Source: Protula sp. h YS-2021 (taxonomy: Eukaryota; Annelida; Polychaeta; Sabellida; Serpulidae). From it: a stretch of DNA of 64,000 nt. The position numbers were made by a program, and so were the translations under genes. A model generated the notes under the pieces. The model ran no database searches. It was not told where the DNA came from and saw only the letters and a list, made by a program, of their open reading frames with translations. The DNA is taken from the NCBI GenBank assembly GCA_949752745.1, contig OX457024.1, forward strand, positions 53,446,510 to 53,510,509. The letters run 5' to 3'. The number at the start of each line of letters is the position of its first letter. Within the stretch, counting starts at the first letter, position 1. Positions 9,966-22,690 of the stretch are shown here, one piece after another.

Positions 9966-11975
9966 CGAGATTCATTTCATTTTTTTTTCAAAAATTCCGA
10001 AAAAAATTCAAGTTTTCCAATTCACTCAAAAAGCACAAGCCGTATGCATGACCACCTAGAGACGGCTCATATCAAAAATAAATGAAATCTGATAAAAACT
10101 GTAGGAGGAAATGCATTTTGAATTTTTTCTTCAAAAATTTCCCCAAAATTCCCTGACCGACTCAAAAAGCACAGGCCGTATTCACGACACACTGAGCATG
10201 CCACAGTCCCAATATAAATGATGTCTGATCAAAACTGTAGGAGAAGATGCATTTTGAGGTATTTTCATCAAAAATTCCCCCCAAAGTGAAAAATTCCCAA
10301 GTCGAGTCAAACAGCACAAGCCGTATACCCGACCAACCTAAGGATGCCTCATAACAAAAATAAATGAAATCGGTTCAAAACACTAGGGGGAAATGCACTT
10401 TGAAGTTTTTTCTTCAAAAACTCCTTAAAAATACAAAAATTGTCCGATCGAGTAAAAAAGCACAAGAGGGATGCACGACCCTTTGGGGGTGCCTCATACC
10501 AAAAATAAAAGACATCGGATCAAAAATGTCGGAGGAGATACATTTTAAATTTTTTTCTTAAAAAATTTGCCAAAAATTCAAAAATCATCCGATCGACTAG
10601 AAAAGCACAAGCCGTATGCATGACCGCTTAGGGATGCCTCACACCAAAAATAAATGACATTGGATCAAAATTGTAGAAAGAGATATTTAAAAAATTTTTC
10701 TTCAAAAATTCGCCAAAAATTCAAAAATCATCCGATCGACTAAAAAAGCACAAGCCTTATGCTTGAGCGCTTAGGGATGCTTCATACAAAAAATAAACGA
10801 CATCGACTCAAAATTGTAGGAGTAGATGCATTTTGAAGTATTTTCTAGATTTTTGCTTCAAAAATTCGCCAAAATACAAAAATTATTCGATCGACTAAAA
10901 AAACACAAGCCGTATGCAAGACCCCTTAGGGGTGCCTCATACCAAAAATAAATGATATCGGGTCAAAAATGCAAGAGGGGATACATTTTAAATTTTTTTT
11001 CTTCAAAAATTCGCCAAAAATTCAAAATTCATCCGATCGACTAGAAAAGCATAAGCCGTATGCATGACCCCTTAGGGATGCCTCACACCAAAAATAAATG
11101 ATATCGGGTCAAAAATGCAAGAGGGGATAAATTTTAAAATTTTTTCTTCAAAAATTCGCAAAAATTAAAAAATCATCCGATCGACTAGAAAAGCACAAGC
11201 CGTATGCATGACCCCTTAAGGATGCCTCACACCAAAAATAAACGACATCGACTTAAAATTCTAGGAGTAGATGTATTTTGAATTATTTTCGAGATTTTTT
11301 CCTGCAAAAATTCCCCCAAAATACAAAAATTATTCGATCGACTAAAAAAACACAAGTCGTATGCAAGACCCCTTAGGGGTGCCTCATACCAAAAATAAAT
11401 GATATCGGGTCAAAAAATGCAAGAGGGGATAAATTTTAAAATTTTTTCTTCAAAAATTTGCCAAAAATTAAAAAATCATCCGATCGACTAGAAAAGCACA
11501 AGCCGTATGCATGACCCCTTAGGGATGCCTCACACCAAAAATAAATGACATTGGATCAAAAATGTCGAAGGAGATACATTTTAAATTTTTTTCTTCAAAA
11601 ATTCGCCAAAAATTCGAAAAATTACGCGATCGACTAAAAAGGCACAAGCCGTATGCATGAGCGCTTAGGGATGCCTCATACAAAAAATAAACGACATCGA
11701 CTCAAAATTGTAGGAGTAGATGCATTTTGAATTATTTTCGAGATTTTTGCTTCAAAAATTCCGCAAAAATACAAAAATTGTTCGATCGACTAAAAAAGCA
11801 CAAGCCGTATCCATGACCCTTAGAGGTGCCTCATACCAAAAATAAATGACATCGAGTCAAAAATGCGAGAGGGGATACATTTTCAAATTTTTTCTTTAAA
11901 AATTCTTCAAAAATAAATGATATCGGATCAAAATTGTAGGAGGAGATGCATTTTGAAACAAAGTTTACTAAATAA
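9966..11975. repeat. ~145-bp core-repeat array (about 13 copies)
   Basis: The unit has the phrases CACAAGCCGTATGCATGACC, CCTTAGGGRTGCCTCAYACC, AAAAATAAATGACATCGG and AATTCGCCAAAAATTCAAAA, with starts near 10034, 10170, 10315, 10460, 10605 and onward. The same family recurs at 22691-23340. Most units contain CCCCTTAGGGG, or CCCCTTAGGGA, near their centre. This array lies directly upstream of the CTAA microsatellite and terminal hairpin. Confidence 0.9.
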
Positions 11976-11979
11976 ACAA

Positions 11980-12020
11980 CTAACTAACTAACTAACTACC
12001 TTACTAACTAACTAACTAAC
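11980..12020 (+). repeat. (CTAA)n microsatellite
   Basis: About ten CTAA/ACTA tetramers, with one interruption (ACCTTACT), join the core array to the terminal hairpin. The matching tract at 23350-23394 is uninterrupted. Confidence 0.95.
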
Positions 12021-12048
12021 GGACGCCACTGCAAACCGATAGGAATAC

Positions 12049-12079
12049 CCCAGCTTACGTGTAACGTAAGCTGGGCTAA
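12049..12079 (+). repeat. Right-end hairpin plus CTAA, element 1
   Basis: The arms CCCAGCTTACGT (12049-12060) and ACGTAAGCTGGG (12064-12075) are perfect, with loop GTA. CTAA follows at 12076-12079, with T as the next base. The whole block from GGACGCC through CTAA is nearly identical to 23395-23454. Confidence 0.9.
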
Positions 12080-13344
12080 TAAGAATTCTGAAGCAAACAC
12101 GAAACCAGACAGCCTACCAAAAAAGCTGGGCTATCCCGGAACAGACGACCCATAATTCAAATGCCACAGAAATTAAGAATGCTTCATTTTTGTTATACCA
12201 AAGAGTGAAAATAAGTATAACAACGCCAATCTTTATCTTTTGGCGAAGCGAGGATAAGACTATTGAAAAACTGAATTTACATTTGGCTGTTTGTTAAAAG
12301 GTAGGCAGTTCAGTTTTGACTAATCTATTGAAATTTAAATTTTTTTCAAATTTATTTATACTTTAATTTTGTTATATTTTTGTGTTTATCACGCAAGAAC
12401 ATAAGTTGTTTATATAGTCTGCAACAAATAAATTTGCTTATGTAGTTTGAGACATAAAATGATGAAATAATGAAACAAATCGATTTCTGTAACATTCGAT
12501 TTATCGGTAGTCTATTCTGGAATAGCCTACCAGAAAATATCTGGTTTTTTATTTGCTTCAGAATTCTTATTTTAAATAATACGGTGTTTTTCAGTTTATT
12601 TTTATTGATTTTTTTTATTTTTTTCAATTTTTTGTGTGTTTTTAATGGCCCCTTCAGGAACTAGGATGGGCATATTAGGACACACTTGCTAAAGGGACAA
12701 ATGAAAAAAAGAAGGAAGAATGAAGAAACAGTAATAGAAGAAGTTTAAAGACATTCCGATTAGTCGCCTCCTACGACATGCACGTTACAGAAGGCAGTGG
12801 ACCCATTCTTAAAATTCCTCCCACCTACAGGCGGTCACGACAAGGTAGTGAGACTTACATACCCTCACGCTACCTATTGTTAAATTTAAAGTGCCTTTGC
12901 AAATGCATGAAAATGATAGCACTTTGACAATGCGTGGTAATCTTGTATATTACATTCCAAATGGTGCACTGTGAAGGGAGACACTAACCAAGAATATCCA
13001 TGGAAATTGTAGCCAGCCGTGAAGTGTACCATGAAGGGAGACGGTGAACAAAAATGTGCATTGACATTGTGCCCAGCCGTAAAAGCCAAGACATCATTAA
13101 TTTTGACAATATTTAGGTTTGGCAGAGCGACTCTTGGCCACCATTGCCATCAAAAGTAATAGGCCTAGATTTCTGCGAAGAACAGAATTGTTTGTGTTTC
13201 TCTTAAAGCTGTCCCTTTATTTGGCCAAATAAAAAAAACATAAAAAAATAAACTTCAAATCCACTAAAGACCTCCTAGGGATAGAGAAAGTGAGGGAAGG
13301 AAGCACAAGAAAAAAGTATACCGATGTTTTCATATAGATATATA
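12080..13344. other. Mostly unique AT-rich sequence with one dispersed-repeat fragment
   Basis: I see no gene. Lysine/isoleucine-rich open frames around 12352-12664 reflect A/T runs. A second GCTGGGCTA tip lies near 12125. About 12960-13080 holds two diverged ~60-bp repeats (GAAGGGAGACNNTNAACNAA). The dispersed fragment at 12660-12850 is listed separately. Confidence 0.45.
12660..12850. repeat. Dispersed repeat fragment, also at 27140-27245
   Basis: CATATTAGGACACACTTGCT and the following AAATGAAAAAAAGAAGGAAG match the 27190-27240 stretch (CATATTGGGACACACTTGTT and AGAAGGAACAATGAAAAAC). The rest (TCGCCTCCTACGACATGCAC, CACCTACAGGCGGTC) is an extension not present in the second copy. The family is not identified. 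Confidence 0.5.
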
Positions 13345-13412
13345 CAACAGAACCCGTTTAAGCCGAAGTTCACGGGGCCGCGAAAAACACTTCGGTTTAA
13401 CCGATCTTTTGC
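13345..13412 (+). mobile_element. pogo/Tigger-like terminal sequence, fragment
   Basis: ACAGAACCCGTTTAAGCCGA followed by CTTCGGTTTAACCGATC resembles the terminal repeats of pogo/Tigger-type elements, in which GTTTAACCGA-type motifs repeat near the ends. Related motifs recur at 24567-24680. No transposase is visible between them. This rests on motif resemblance only. Confidence 0.3.
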
Positions 13413-13580
13413 ATTTTGGTCAGTGTTGTAGAAATTGTGCGTCAGTGTGTGAGTGGCACGTTTCTTGTTTCATATTCTGTGTGTTCAAAGGGAAATGCGG
13501 GTATCTCACCTACAATTGACATTTCTTTCATACTTTTACAGTTTAATGCTTTGAGAATATACATTCAAAAATTGAAAAGA

Positions 13581-13844
13581 ACAAGTTTGTCCAAGGACAA
13601 AGTCCCAGCTTACGAAACGCAATAAGACCCATTCGAGCGTGCATGAGCGAAGGAATTTCCCTGAAATATCAAGCTTCAAAAGATGAAATGGCAAAGAGCT
13701 AGCTCAATAATTAATTTAGCACCGGACCAGAACATAGACCGATAAATGCATACAAAGATTTCTTTCCCAGAAAAATGGGGAACAGATTTTTTGTATATCT
13801 GGTAGACTGGATAGTTTGCCATAGATACCTTCAAACAACGCTCG
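13581..13844 (+). repeat. Left end of composite element, copy 2
   Basis: See the copy at 6968-7205. The shared landmarks are TTGTCCAAGGACAA, CCCAGCTTACGA, CAATAAGACC, GCGTGCATGAGC and CTGGTAGACTGGATAGT. Confidence 0.75.
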
Positions 13845-14736
13845 CATTTCGGACCAGTGCGCATATTTGTGTAACTTGCCTCAATGCGCGGTTCTAATTC
13901 AGACAAGTGCGCATGTTTATTTAATTTGCGTTGATTCGCGGCTCTCATTTTGGAACAGTGCACATGTTTATTTAACTTATAAAGATTAATGCGCGGTTCT
14001 TATTCCAGACCAATGCGCATGTTTATATTACTTTCGTTCCTATTTTGGACAAGTGCACAAGTTTCCTTAGGTTGTCTTGATGCGCGGTTCGCATTTCGGA
14101 AGAGTTTGCATGTTTATCTAACTTGCACGGTGCTTATTTTGGACGTGTGTATATGTTTATTTAACTTGGGTTGGTGCGCGGTTTGCATTTTGGACCAGTG
14201 CGCATGTTTATTCAACTTGCGTTGATGAGCAGTTCGAATTTCGGGCCATTGCGCATATTCATTTAACTTGCGTTGACGCGCGGTTCGAATATCGGACCAG
14301 TGCGCACGTTTATTGAACTTGCATTGATGCGCGGTTCTTATTCTGGACCAGTAAAAATGTTTGTTTAACTTGCGTTGGCGCGTGGTTCACATTTCGAACC
14401 ACTCCGCACGTTTATTTAAGTGGCGTTGATGCGCGGTTCGAATTTCGGACCAGTGCGCATGTTTATTTAACTTGCGTTGATGTGCGGTTGGCATTTCGGA
14501 TCAGTGTGCATGTTTATTTACTTGTGTTGATGTGCGGTTCTTATTTCGGATCAGTGCGCATGTTTATTTACATTGTGTTGATGTGCGGTTCTTTTTTCGG
14601 ACCAGTGCGCATGTTTATTTAACTTGCGTTGATGTGCGGTTTGCATTTCGAATCAGTGCGCATGTTTATTTACCTTGCGTTGATGTGCGGTTCTTATTTC
14701 GGATCAATGCGCATGTTTATTTACTTGTGTTGTGTT
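13845..14736. repeat. 51-bp satellite array, block 3 (about 17 copies)
   Basis: This is the same 51-bp unit as at 7206-9965. Some units near 14040 and 14130 are shortened by deletions. Confidence 0.9.
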
Positions 14737-15104
14737 GAGTATAAAAATGTGCATACAGTTTTGGAACATCCTATCCAGAACACGGTACGATATTTGTCAA
14801 ATTAAAATATATATGTAAAAACAGGAATTTTTCTCCAATTTAATTTGATATCAAAGAAAAGTAGAACTCCAAAATTTAAATAACGTCCTTTCTTATATGC
14901 ACTTATCTCGAGCCTTTTGTTGCATACGATTACTTAAACGTGGATTCCTATCCAGGGTGGTACTAGGCCAGCGTTTAATTAAAAATCGATAAATGATCGG
15001 GTGAGGTATATCCAGACCGTGGATAGTCAAAGCGGGGGGTTCGTCAAAAATATGTGGACCCTAATTAATTTTAATTTGCGTGGGCAAAATGAAAAAGAGG
15101 CTAT
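14737..15104. other. Unique sequence between arrays
   Basis: AT-rich sequence with no gene or repeat recognised. It is probably the left flank of the nested element. Confidence 0.4.
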
Positions 15105-16044
15105 CGACCACCCGAAAAATATCACATTTATCATATTGTCGGGTCATATAATTGCTTCCTGCACTTTTAAAGCGAAAATTACAACTTTCTTACATTATCA
15201 CCCAATGTTCCCTATCATCGCCCACCCGAAAAAATATTATATTTATCATATTTTCGGGTCCTAGAATTGTTTCCTGCACTTTTAAAGCGAAATTAAAACT
15301 TTCTTGCTTTTTCGCCCAATATTCCCTGATATCGCCCACCCGAAATATATCACATTTATCATATTTTCGGGTCACAGAATTGATCTCTGCACTTTTAAAT
15401 CGAAAATTACAACTTTATTGCATTATCGCCCAATGTTCCCTATTATCGCCCACACGGAAATATCATATTTATCATATTTTCGGGTCATAGAATTTATTCC
15501 TGCACTTTTAAAGCGAAAATTACAACTATCTTGCATTATCGCCCAATGTTCCCTATTATCGCCCACCCGAAAAATATTATATTTATCATATTTTCGGGTC
15601 CTAGAATTGATTCCTGCACATTTAAAGCGAAAATTACAACTTTCTTGCAGTATCGACCAATATTCCCTATTATCGCCCATCCGAAAAATATCATATTTAT
15701 CATATTTTCGGGTCACAGAATTGATTCCTGTACTTTTAAAGCGAAAATTACAACTTTCTTACATTATCGCCTAATGTTCCCTATTATCGCCCACCCGAAA
15801 AATATCACATTTATCATATTTTCGGGTCATAGAATTGATTCCTGCACTTTTGAAGCGAAAATTACAACTTTCTTACATTATCGCCCAATATTCCCTATTA
15901 TCGCCTACCCGAAAAATATCACATTTATCATATTTTCTGGTCATAGAATTGACCCTTGCACTTTTAAAGCGAAAATTACAACTTTCTTACATTATCGCCC
16001 AATGTTCCCTATTATCGCCCACCCGAAAAATATCACATTTATCA

Positions 16045-18375
16045 TATTTTCGGGACATAGAATTGATCCCTGCACTTTTAAAGCGAAAATTACAACTTTC
16101 TTGCATTGTCGCCCAATATTCCCTATTATCGCCCACCCGAAAACTATCACATTTATCATATTTTCGGGTCATAGAATAGATTCCTGCACTTTTAAAGGGA
16201 AAATTACAACTTTCTTGCATTATCGCCCAATGTTCCCTATTATCGCCGACACGAAAAATATCATATTTATCATATTTTCGGGTCATAGAATTGATTATTG
16301 CACTTTTAAAGCGAAAATTACACCTTTCTTATATTATCGCCCAATGTTCCCTATTATCGCCCACCCGAAAAACATCACATTTATCATATTTTCTAGTCAT
16401 AGAATTGTTTTCTGCACTTTTAAAGCGAAAATTACAATTTTCTTGCACTATCGCCCAATGTTCCCTATTATCGACCATCCGAAAAAATATAATATTTATC
16501 ATATTTTAGGGTCACAGAATTGATTCCTGCACTTTTAAAGCGAAAATTACAATTTTGTAACATTATCGCCCAATATTCCCTACTATCGCCCACCCGAAAA
16601 ATATCACATTTATCATATCTTCGGAACATAGAATTGATCCCTGAACTTTTAAAGCGAAAATTACAACTTTCTTGCATTATCGCCCAACATTCCCTATTAT
16701 CGCCCATCCGAAAAATATCATATTTTCGGGTTATAGAATTGATTCCTGCTCTTTTAAAGCGAAAATTACAACTTTCTTGCTTTATCGCCCAATATTCCCT
16801 GTTATCGCCCACCCGTAAAATATCACATTGATCATATTTTCGGGTCACAGAATTGATACCTGCACTTTTAAGGCGAAAATTACAACTTTCTTGCATTATC
16901 GCCCAATGATCCCTATTATCGCCCACACGAAAAATATCACATTTATCATATTTTCGGGTCACAAAATTGATTCCTGCAATTTTAAAGCGAAAATTACAAC
17001 TTTCTTACATTATCGCCCAATGTTCCCTATTATCGCCCACCCGAAAAATATCACATTTATCATATTTTCGGGTCACAGAATTGTTTCCTGCACTTTTAAA
17101 ACGAAAATTACAACTTTCTTACATTATCGCCCAATGATCCCTATTATCGCCCACCCGAAAAATATTATATTTATCATATTTTAGGGTCCTAGAATTGTTT
17201 CCTGCACTTCTAAAGTGAAAATTACAACTTTCTTACATTATCGCCCAATGTTCCCTATTATCGCCCACCCGAAAAATATCACATTTATCATATTTTCGGG
17301 TCACAGAATTGTTTCCTGCACTTTTAAAACGAAAATTACAACTTTCTTACATTATCGCCCAATGATCCCTATTATCGCCCACCCGAAAAATATTATATTT
17401 ATCATATTTTAGGGTCCTAGAATTGTTTCCTGCACTTCTAAAGTGAAAATTACAACTTTCTTACATTATCGCCCAATGATCCCTATTATCGCCCACCCGA
17501 AAAATATTATATTTATCATATTTTCGGGTCCTAGAATTGTTTCCTGCACATTTAAAGCGAAAATTACAACTTTCTTGCAGTATCGACCAATATTCCCTAG
17601 TATCGCCCATCCGAAAAATATCATATTTATCATATTTTCGGGTCACAGAATTGATTCCTGTACTTTTAAAGCGAAAATTACAACTTTCTTGCATTATCGC
17701 AGAATGTTCCCTATTATCGGCTATCCGAGAAATATCATATTTATCATATTTTCGTGTTATAGAATTGATTCCTGCTCTTTCAAAGCGAAAATTACAACTT
17801 TCTTACATTATCGCCCAATGTTCCCTATTATCGCCCACCCGAAAAATATTATATTTATCATATTTTCGGGTCCTAGAATTGTTTCCTGCACTTTTAAAGC
17901 GAAAATTACAACTTTCTTGCTTTATCGCCCAATATTCCCTGTTATCGCCCCCCCCCCCCGTAAAATATCACATTGATCATATTTTTGGGTCACAGAATTG
18001 ATTCCTGCACTTTTAAAGCGAAAATTACAACTTTCTTGCATTATCGCCCAATGTTCCCTATTATCGCCCACACGAAAAATAGCACATTTATCATATTTTC
18101 GGGTCATAGAATTGATTCCTGCAATTTTAAAGCGAAAACTACAGCTTTCTTAAATTATCGCTCAATGTTCCCTATTATCGCCCACCCAAAAAATATTATA
18201 TTTATCATATTTTCGGGTCCTAGAATTGTTTCCTGCACTTTTAAAGTGAAAATTACAACTTTCTTGCAGTGTCCCCAATATTCCCTATTATCGCCCATCC
18301 GAAAAATATAATATTTATCATATTTTCGGGTCACAGAATATATTCTTGCACTTTTAAAGCGAAAATTACAACTTT
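16045..18375. repeat. Segmental duplication within the 114-bp array, copy A
   Basis: The order of variant units here repeats at 18549-21085. The offset is 2504 bp at the start and steps to 2591 and then 2705, which is explained by one 27-bp deletion and by whole-unit (114-bp) gains in copy B. Shared private markers are the GGGACATAGAATTGATCCC unit, the C10 run at 17949 and the CAGAATATATTCTTGCAC unit. Confidence 0.8.
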
Positions 18376-18548
18376 CTTACATTATCGCCCAATGTTCCCT
18401 ATTATCGCCCACCCGAAAAATATCACATTTATCATATTTTCGGGTCATAGAATTCACTCCTGCACTTTTAAAGCGAAAATTACAACTTTCTTGCATTATC
18501 GCCCAATGTTCCCTATTATCGCCCATCCAAAAAATATCATCTTTATCA

Positions 18549-21085
18549 TATTTTCGGGACATAGAATTGATCCCTGCACTTTTAAAGCGAAAATTACAAC
18601 TTTCTTGCATTGTCGCCCAATATTCCCTATTATCGCCCACCCGAAAACTATCACATTTATCATATTTTCGGGTCATAGAATAGATTCCTGCACTTTTAAA
18701 GCGAAAATTACAACTTTCTTGCATTATCGCCCAATGTTCCCTGTTATCGCCGACACGAAAAATATCATATTTATCATATTTTCGGGTCATAGAATTGATT
18801 ATTGCACTTTTAAAGCGAAAATTACAACTTTCTTATATTATCGCCCAATGTTCCCTATTATCGCCCACCCGAAAAACATCACATTTATCATATTTTCTAG
18901 TCATAGAATTGTTTTCTGCACTTTTAAAGCGAAAATTACAATTTTCTTGCACTATCGCCCAATGTTCCCTATTATCGACCATCCGAAAAAATATAATATT
19001 TATCATATTTTAGGGTCACAGAATTGATTCCTGCACTTTTAAAGCGAAAATTACAATTTTGTAACATTATCGCCCAATATTCCCTACTATCGCCCACCCG
19101 AAAAATATCACATTTATCATATCTTCGGAACATAGAATTGATCCCTGAACTTTTAAAGCGAAAATTACAACTATTATCGCCCATCCGAAAAATATCATAT
19201 TTTCGGGTTATAGAATTGATTCCTGCTCTTTTAAAGCGAAAATTACAACTTTCTTACATTATCGCCCAATGTTCCCTATTATCGCCCACCAAAAAAATAT
19301 TATATTTATCATATTTTCGGGTCCTTGAATTGTTTCCTGCACTTTTAAAGCGAAAATTACAACTTTCTTGCTTTATCGCCCAATATTCCCTGTTATCGCC
19401 CACCCGTAAAATATCACATTGATCATATTTTCGGGTCACAGAATTGATACCTGCACTTTTAAGGCGAAAATTACAACTTTCTTGCTTTATCGCCCAATGA
19501 TCCCTATTATCGCCCACACGAAAAATATCACATTTATCATATTTTCGGGTCACAAAATTGATTCCTGCAATTTTAAAGCGAAAATTACAACTTTCTTACA
19601 TTATCGCCCAATGTTCCCTATTATCGCCCACCCGAAAAATATCACATTTATCATATTTTCGGGTCACAGAATTGTTTCCTGCACTTTTATAACGAAAATT
19701 ACAACTTTCTTACATTATCGCCCAATGATCCCTATTATCGCCCACCCGAAAAATATTATATTTATCATATTTTAGGGTCCTAGAATTGTTTCCTGCACTT
19801 CTAAAGTGAAAATTACAACTTTCTTACATTATCGCCCAATGATCCCTATTATCGCCCACCCGAAAAATATTATATTTATCATATTTTCGGGTCCTAGAAT
19901 TGTTTCCTGCACTTCTAAAGTGAAAATTACAACTTTCTTACATTATCGCCCAATGTTCCCTATTATCGCCCACCCGAAAAATATCACATTTATCATATTT
20001 TCGGGTCACAGAATTGTTTCCTGCACTTTTAAAACGAAAATTACAACTTTCTTACATTATCGCCCAATGATCCCTATTATCGCCCACCCGAAAAATATTA
20101 TATTTATCATATTTTAGGGTCCTAGAATTGTTTCCTGCACTTCTAAAGTGAAAATTACAACTTTCTTACATTATCGCCCAATGATCCCTATTATCGCCCA
20201 CCCGAAAAATATTATATTTATCATATTTTCGGGTCCTAGAATTGTTTCCTGCACATTTAAAGCGAAAATTACAACTTTCTTGCAGTATCGACCAATATTC
20301 CCTAGTATCGCCCATCCGAAAAATATCATATTTATCATATTTTCGGGTCACAGAATTGATTCCTGTACTTTTAAAGCGAAAATTACAACTTTCTTGCATT
20401 ATCGCAGAATGTTCCCTATTATCGGCTATCCGAGAAATATCATATTTATCATATTTTCGTGTTATAGAATTGATTCCTGCTCTTTCAAAGCGAAAATTAC
20501 AACTTTCTTACATTATCGCCCAATGTTCCCTATTATCGCCCACCCGAAAAATATTATATTTATCATATTTTCGGGTCCTAGAATTGTTTCCTGCACTTTT
20601 AAAGCGAAAATTACAACTTTCTTGCTTTATCGCCCAATATTCCCTGTTATCGCCCCCCCCCCCCCCGTAAAATATCACATTGATCATATTTTTCGGTCAC
20701 AGAATTGATTCCTGCACTTTTAAAGCGAAAATTACAACTTTCTTGCATTATCGCCCAATGTTCCCTATTATCGCCCACACGAAAAATAGCACATTTATCA
20801 TATTTTCGGGTCATAGAATTGATTCCTGCAATTTTAAAGCGAAAACTACAGCTTTCTTAAATTATCGCTCAATGTTCCCTATTATCGCCCACCCAAAAAA
20901 TATTATATTTATCATATTTTCGGGTCCTAGAATTGTTTCCTGCACTTTTAAAGTGAAAATTACAACTTTCTTGCAGTGTCGCCCAATATTCCCTATTATC
21001 GCCCATCCGAAAAATATAACATTTATCATATTTTCGGGTCACAGAATATATTCTTGCACTTTTAAAGCGAAAATTACAATCTTCT
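18549..21085. repeat. Segmental duplication within the 114-bp array, copy B
   Basis: This is the partner of 16045-18375. It carries the same marker units in the same order, including the C-run at 20655, with added 114-bp units around 19806-19920. Confidence 0.8.
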
Positions 21086-21935
21086 TACATTATCGCCCAA
21101 TGTTCCCTATTATCGCCCAGCCGAAAAATATTATATTTATCATATTTTCGGGTCCTAGAATTGTTTCCTGCACTTTTGAAGCGAAAATTACAACTTTCTT
21201 GCTTTTTCGCCCAATATTCCCTGATATCGCCCACCCGAAAAATATTACATTTATCATATTTTCGGGTCACAGAATTGATTCCTGCACTTTTAAAGCGAAA
21301 ATTACAACTTTCTTGCATTATCGCCCAATGTTCCCTATTATCGCCCAAACGAAAAATATCATATTTATCATATTTTCGGGTCATAGAATTTATTCCTGCA
21401 CTTTTAAAGCGAAAATTACAACTTTCTTGCATTATCGCCCAATATTCCCTATTATCGCCCACCCGAAAAATATTATATTTATCATATTTTCGGGACATAG
21501 AATTGATTCCTGCACTTTTAAAGCGAAAATTACAATTTTCTTACATTATCGCCCAATATTCCCGATTATCGCCCACCCGAAAAATATCACATTTATCATA
21601 TTTTCGGGTCATAGAACTGATCCCTGCACTTTTAAAGCGAAAATTACAACTTTCTTACATTTTCGCAAAATGTTCCCTATTATCGCCCACCCGAAAAATA
21701 TTATATTTATCATATTTTCGGGTCCTAGAATTGTTTCCTGCACATTTAAAGCGAAAATTACAACTTTCTTGCAGTATCGACCAATATTCCCTAGTATCGC
21801 CCATCCGAAAAATATCATATTTATCATATTTTAGGGACATAGAATTGATTCCTGCACTTTTAAACCGAAAATTACAACTTTCTTGCTTTATCGCCCAATG
21901 TTCCCTATTATCGCCCACTTGAAAATATCATAGAA

Positions 21936-22658
21936 ATGACCCACTGACAACAAAATTACTGAAAAGTCCAACCAGAAGTACTTGCATGTAACATATTGTG
22001 CCCCTCTGCAAATTGAAACTTTGCTTTTTTAAGAAGAAAAATGGAAATTTCCAATTTTTTAAAAGCTGCAAACTTCGAAGCTCAGTAGATTCAAAAATAA
22101 GGCGAAATTCAAAAATCGAAAAATGTACTTTTTACACCCCTTAGTTCTAGTTTCTTCATAACAAATTTCGGAATCTTCCGATGAAAAATGAGGGACTAGA
22201 TAGATTTTTTCGTATTTTGCCCAAATTGGCAATAAAATCGCCAAAAATGGTTTAAACCAAAAAAAAAAAAAAGAAATTCCTAATGCAGTAGAAGGTTAAA
22301 AACTCGCGTTTAAAATTTGGTACGAATCGGATGAAAAATAAAAAAGATATTCCACTTTAACTACTTTGTTAAGAAAAAAAATGGAAATTTGCCAATTTTT
22401 ATAAGTTGCAAACTTTGAAGCTCAGTAGATTCAAAAATAAGGCGAAATTCAAAAATCAAAAAAAGTACTTTTTTCACCCCTTAGTTCTAGTTTCTTCATA
22501 AAAAATTTCGGAATCTTCCGATGAAAAATGAGGGACTAGATAGGTTTTTTCGTATTTTGCCCAAATTGGCAATAAAATCGCCAAAAATGGTTTAAACCAA
22601 AAAATAAAAAAATTTCCTAATGCAGTAGAAGGTTAAAAACACTTGCCCCCATCTGTAT
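21936..22658. repeat. 341-bp direct repeat, two copies
   Basis: The copies start near 22030 and 22370 (AAGAANAAAAATGGAAATTT), both with CTCAGTAGATTCAAAAATAA, TTTCGGAATCTTCCGATGAA and GCCCAAATTGGCAATAAAAT. They lie between the 114-bp array and the terminal hairpin, the position where hairpin-ended elements usually have unique right flanks. Confidence 0.85.
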
Positions 22659-22690
22659 AGCCCTGTTGGCTAAAAAGCCAACTGGGCTAA
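22659..22690 (+). repeat. Right-end hairpin plus CTAA, nested element
   Basis: The 13-bp arms have a single mismatch and loop AAAA, and the second arm ends in the CTAA. The tip CTGGGCTAA is shared with the host element although the arms differ. Confidence 0.8.

Larger units (their letters stand above)
6968..12079 (+). mobile_element. Composite tandem-repeat element 1 (5.1 kb)
   Basis: The left end (from ACAAGTTTGTCCAAGGACAA at 6968) is the same for about 240 bp as the left end of composite element 2 at 13581. The right end (CTAA microsatellite, hairpin 12049-12075, CTAA 12076-12079, then T) is the same as at 23350-23454. Between the ends lie a 51-bp array, an inserted ~400-bp segment, more 51-bp array and a ~145-bp array. 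No transposase or Rep/helicase frame is present, so it would be non-autonomous. A 3' hairpin plus CTAA next to T suggests a Helitron/Helentron-like element with satellite-expanded cores. In canonical Helitrons the hairpin lies about 10 bp upstream of CTRR rather than adjoining it, so the class is uncertain. Confidence 0.6.
15105..21935. repeat. 114-bp satellite array, about 60 copies
   Basis: The unit has the phrases CATTATCGCCCAATGTTCCC, TATTATCGCCCACCCGAAAA, TATCACATTTATCATATTTT, CGGGTCATAGAATTGATTCC and TGCACTTTTAAAGCGAAAAT. The period is 114 bp, which equals 38 codons, so frames of up to 384 codons appear on the + strand along with long ones on the - strand. Each unit contains a dyad, ACCCGAAAAATAT / ATATTTTCGGGT, separated by about 10 bp. 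Variants include CCCACCCG to CCCATCCG, and C-runs at 17949 and 20655. At the right edge (21936) the array stops within a unit. Confidence 0.95.
14737..22690 (+). mobile_element. Nested hairpin-ended element carrying the 114-bp satellite
   Basis: It interrupts the order seen in element 1: the 51-bp array there runs straight into the ~145-bp array. Its right end is a hairpin, AGCCCTGTTGGCT (22659-22671) and AGCCAACTGGGCT (22676-22688), with one mismatch, ending CTAA (22687-22690). That is the same GGGCTAA tip as the host element. The left border is placed where the 51-bp array stops and is uncertain by tens of bases. It contains only arrays and no enzyme frame. Confidence 0.5.

Noticed and set aside
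9966..11975. CRISPR-like regular repeats
   Set aside because: Whole ~145-bp units are repeated with no unique spacers of fixed length. The genome is eukaryotic and no cas genes are present.
15531..21834. Frames of 252-384 codons with a 38-residue repeat
   Set aside because: The period 114 equals 3 x 38. Overlapping long frames exist in other frames and on the opposite strand, with no start context or gene signals.
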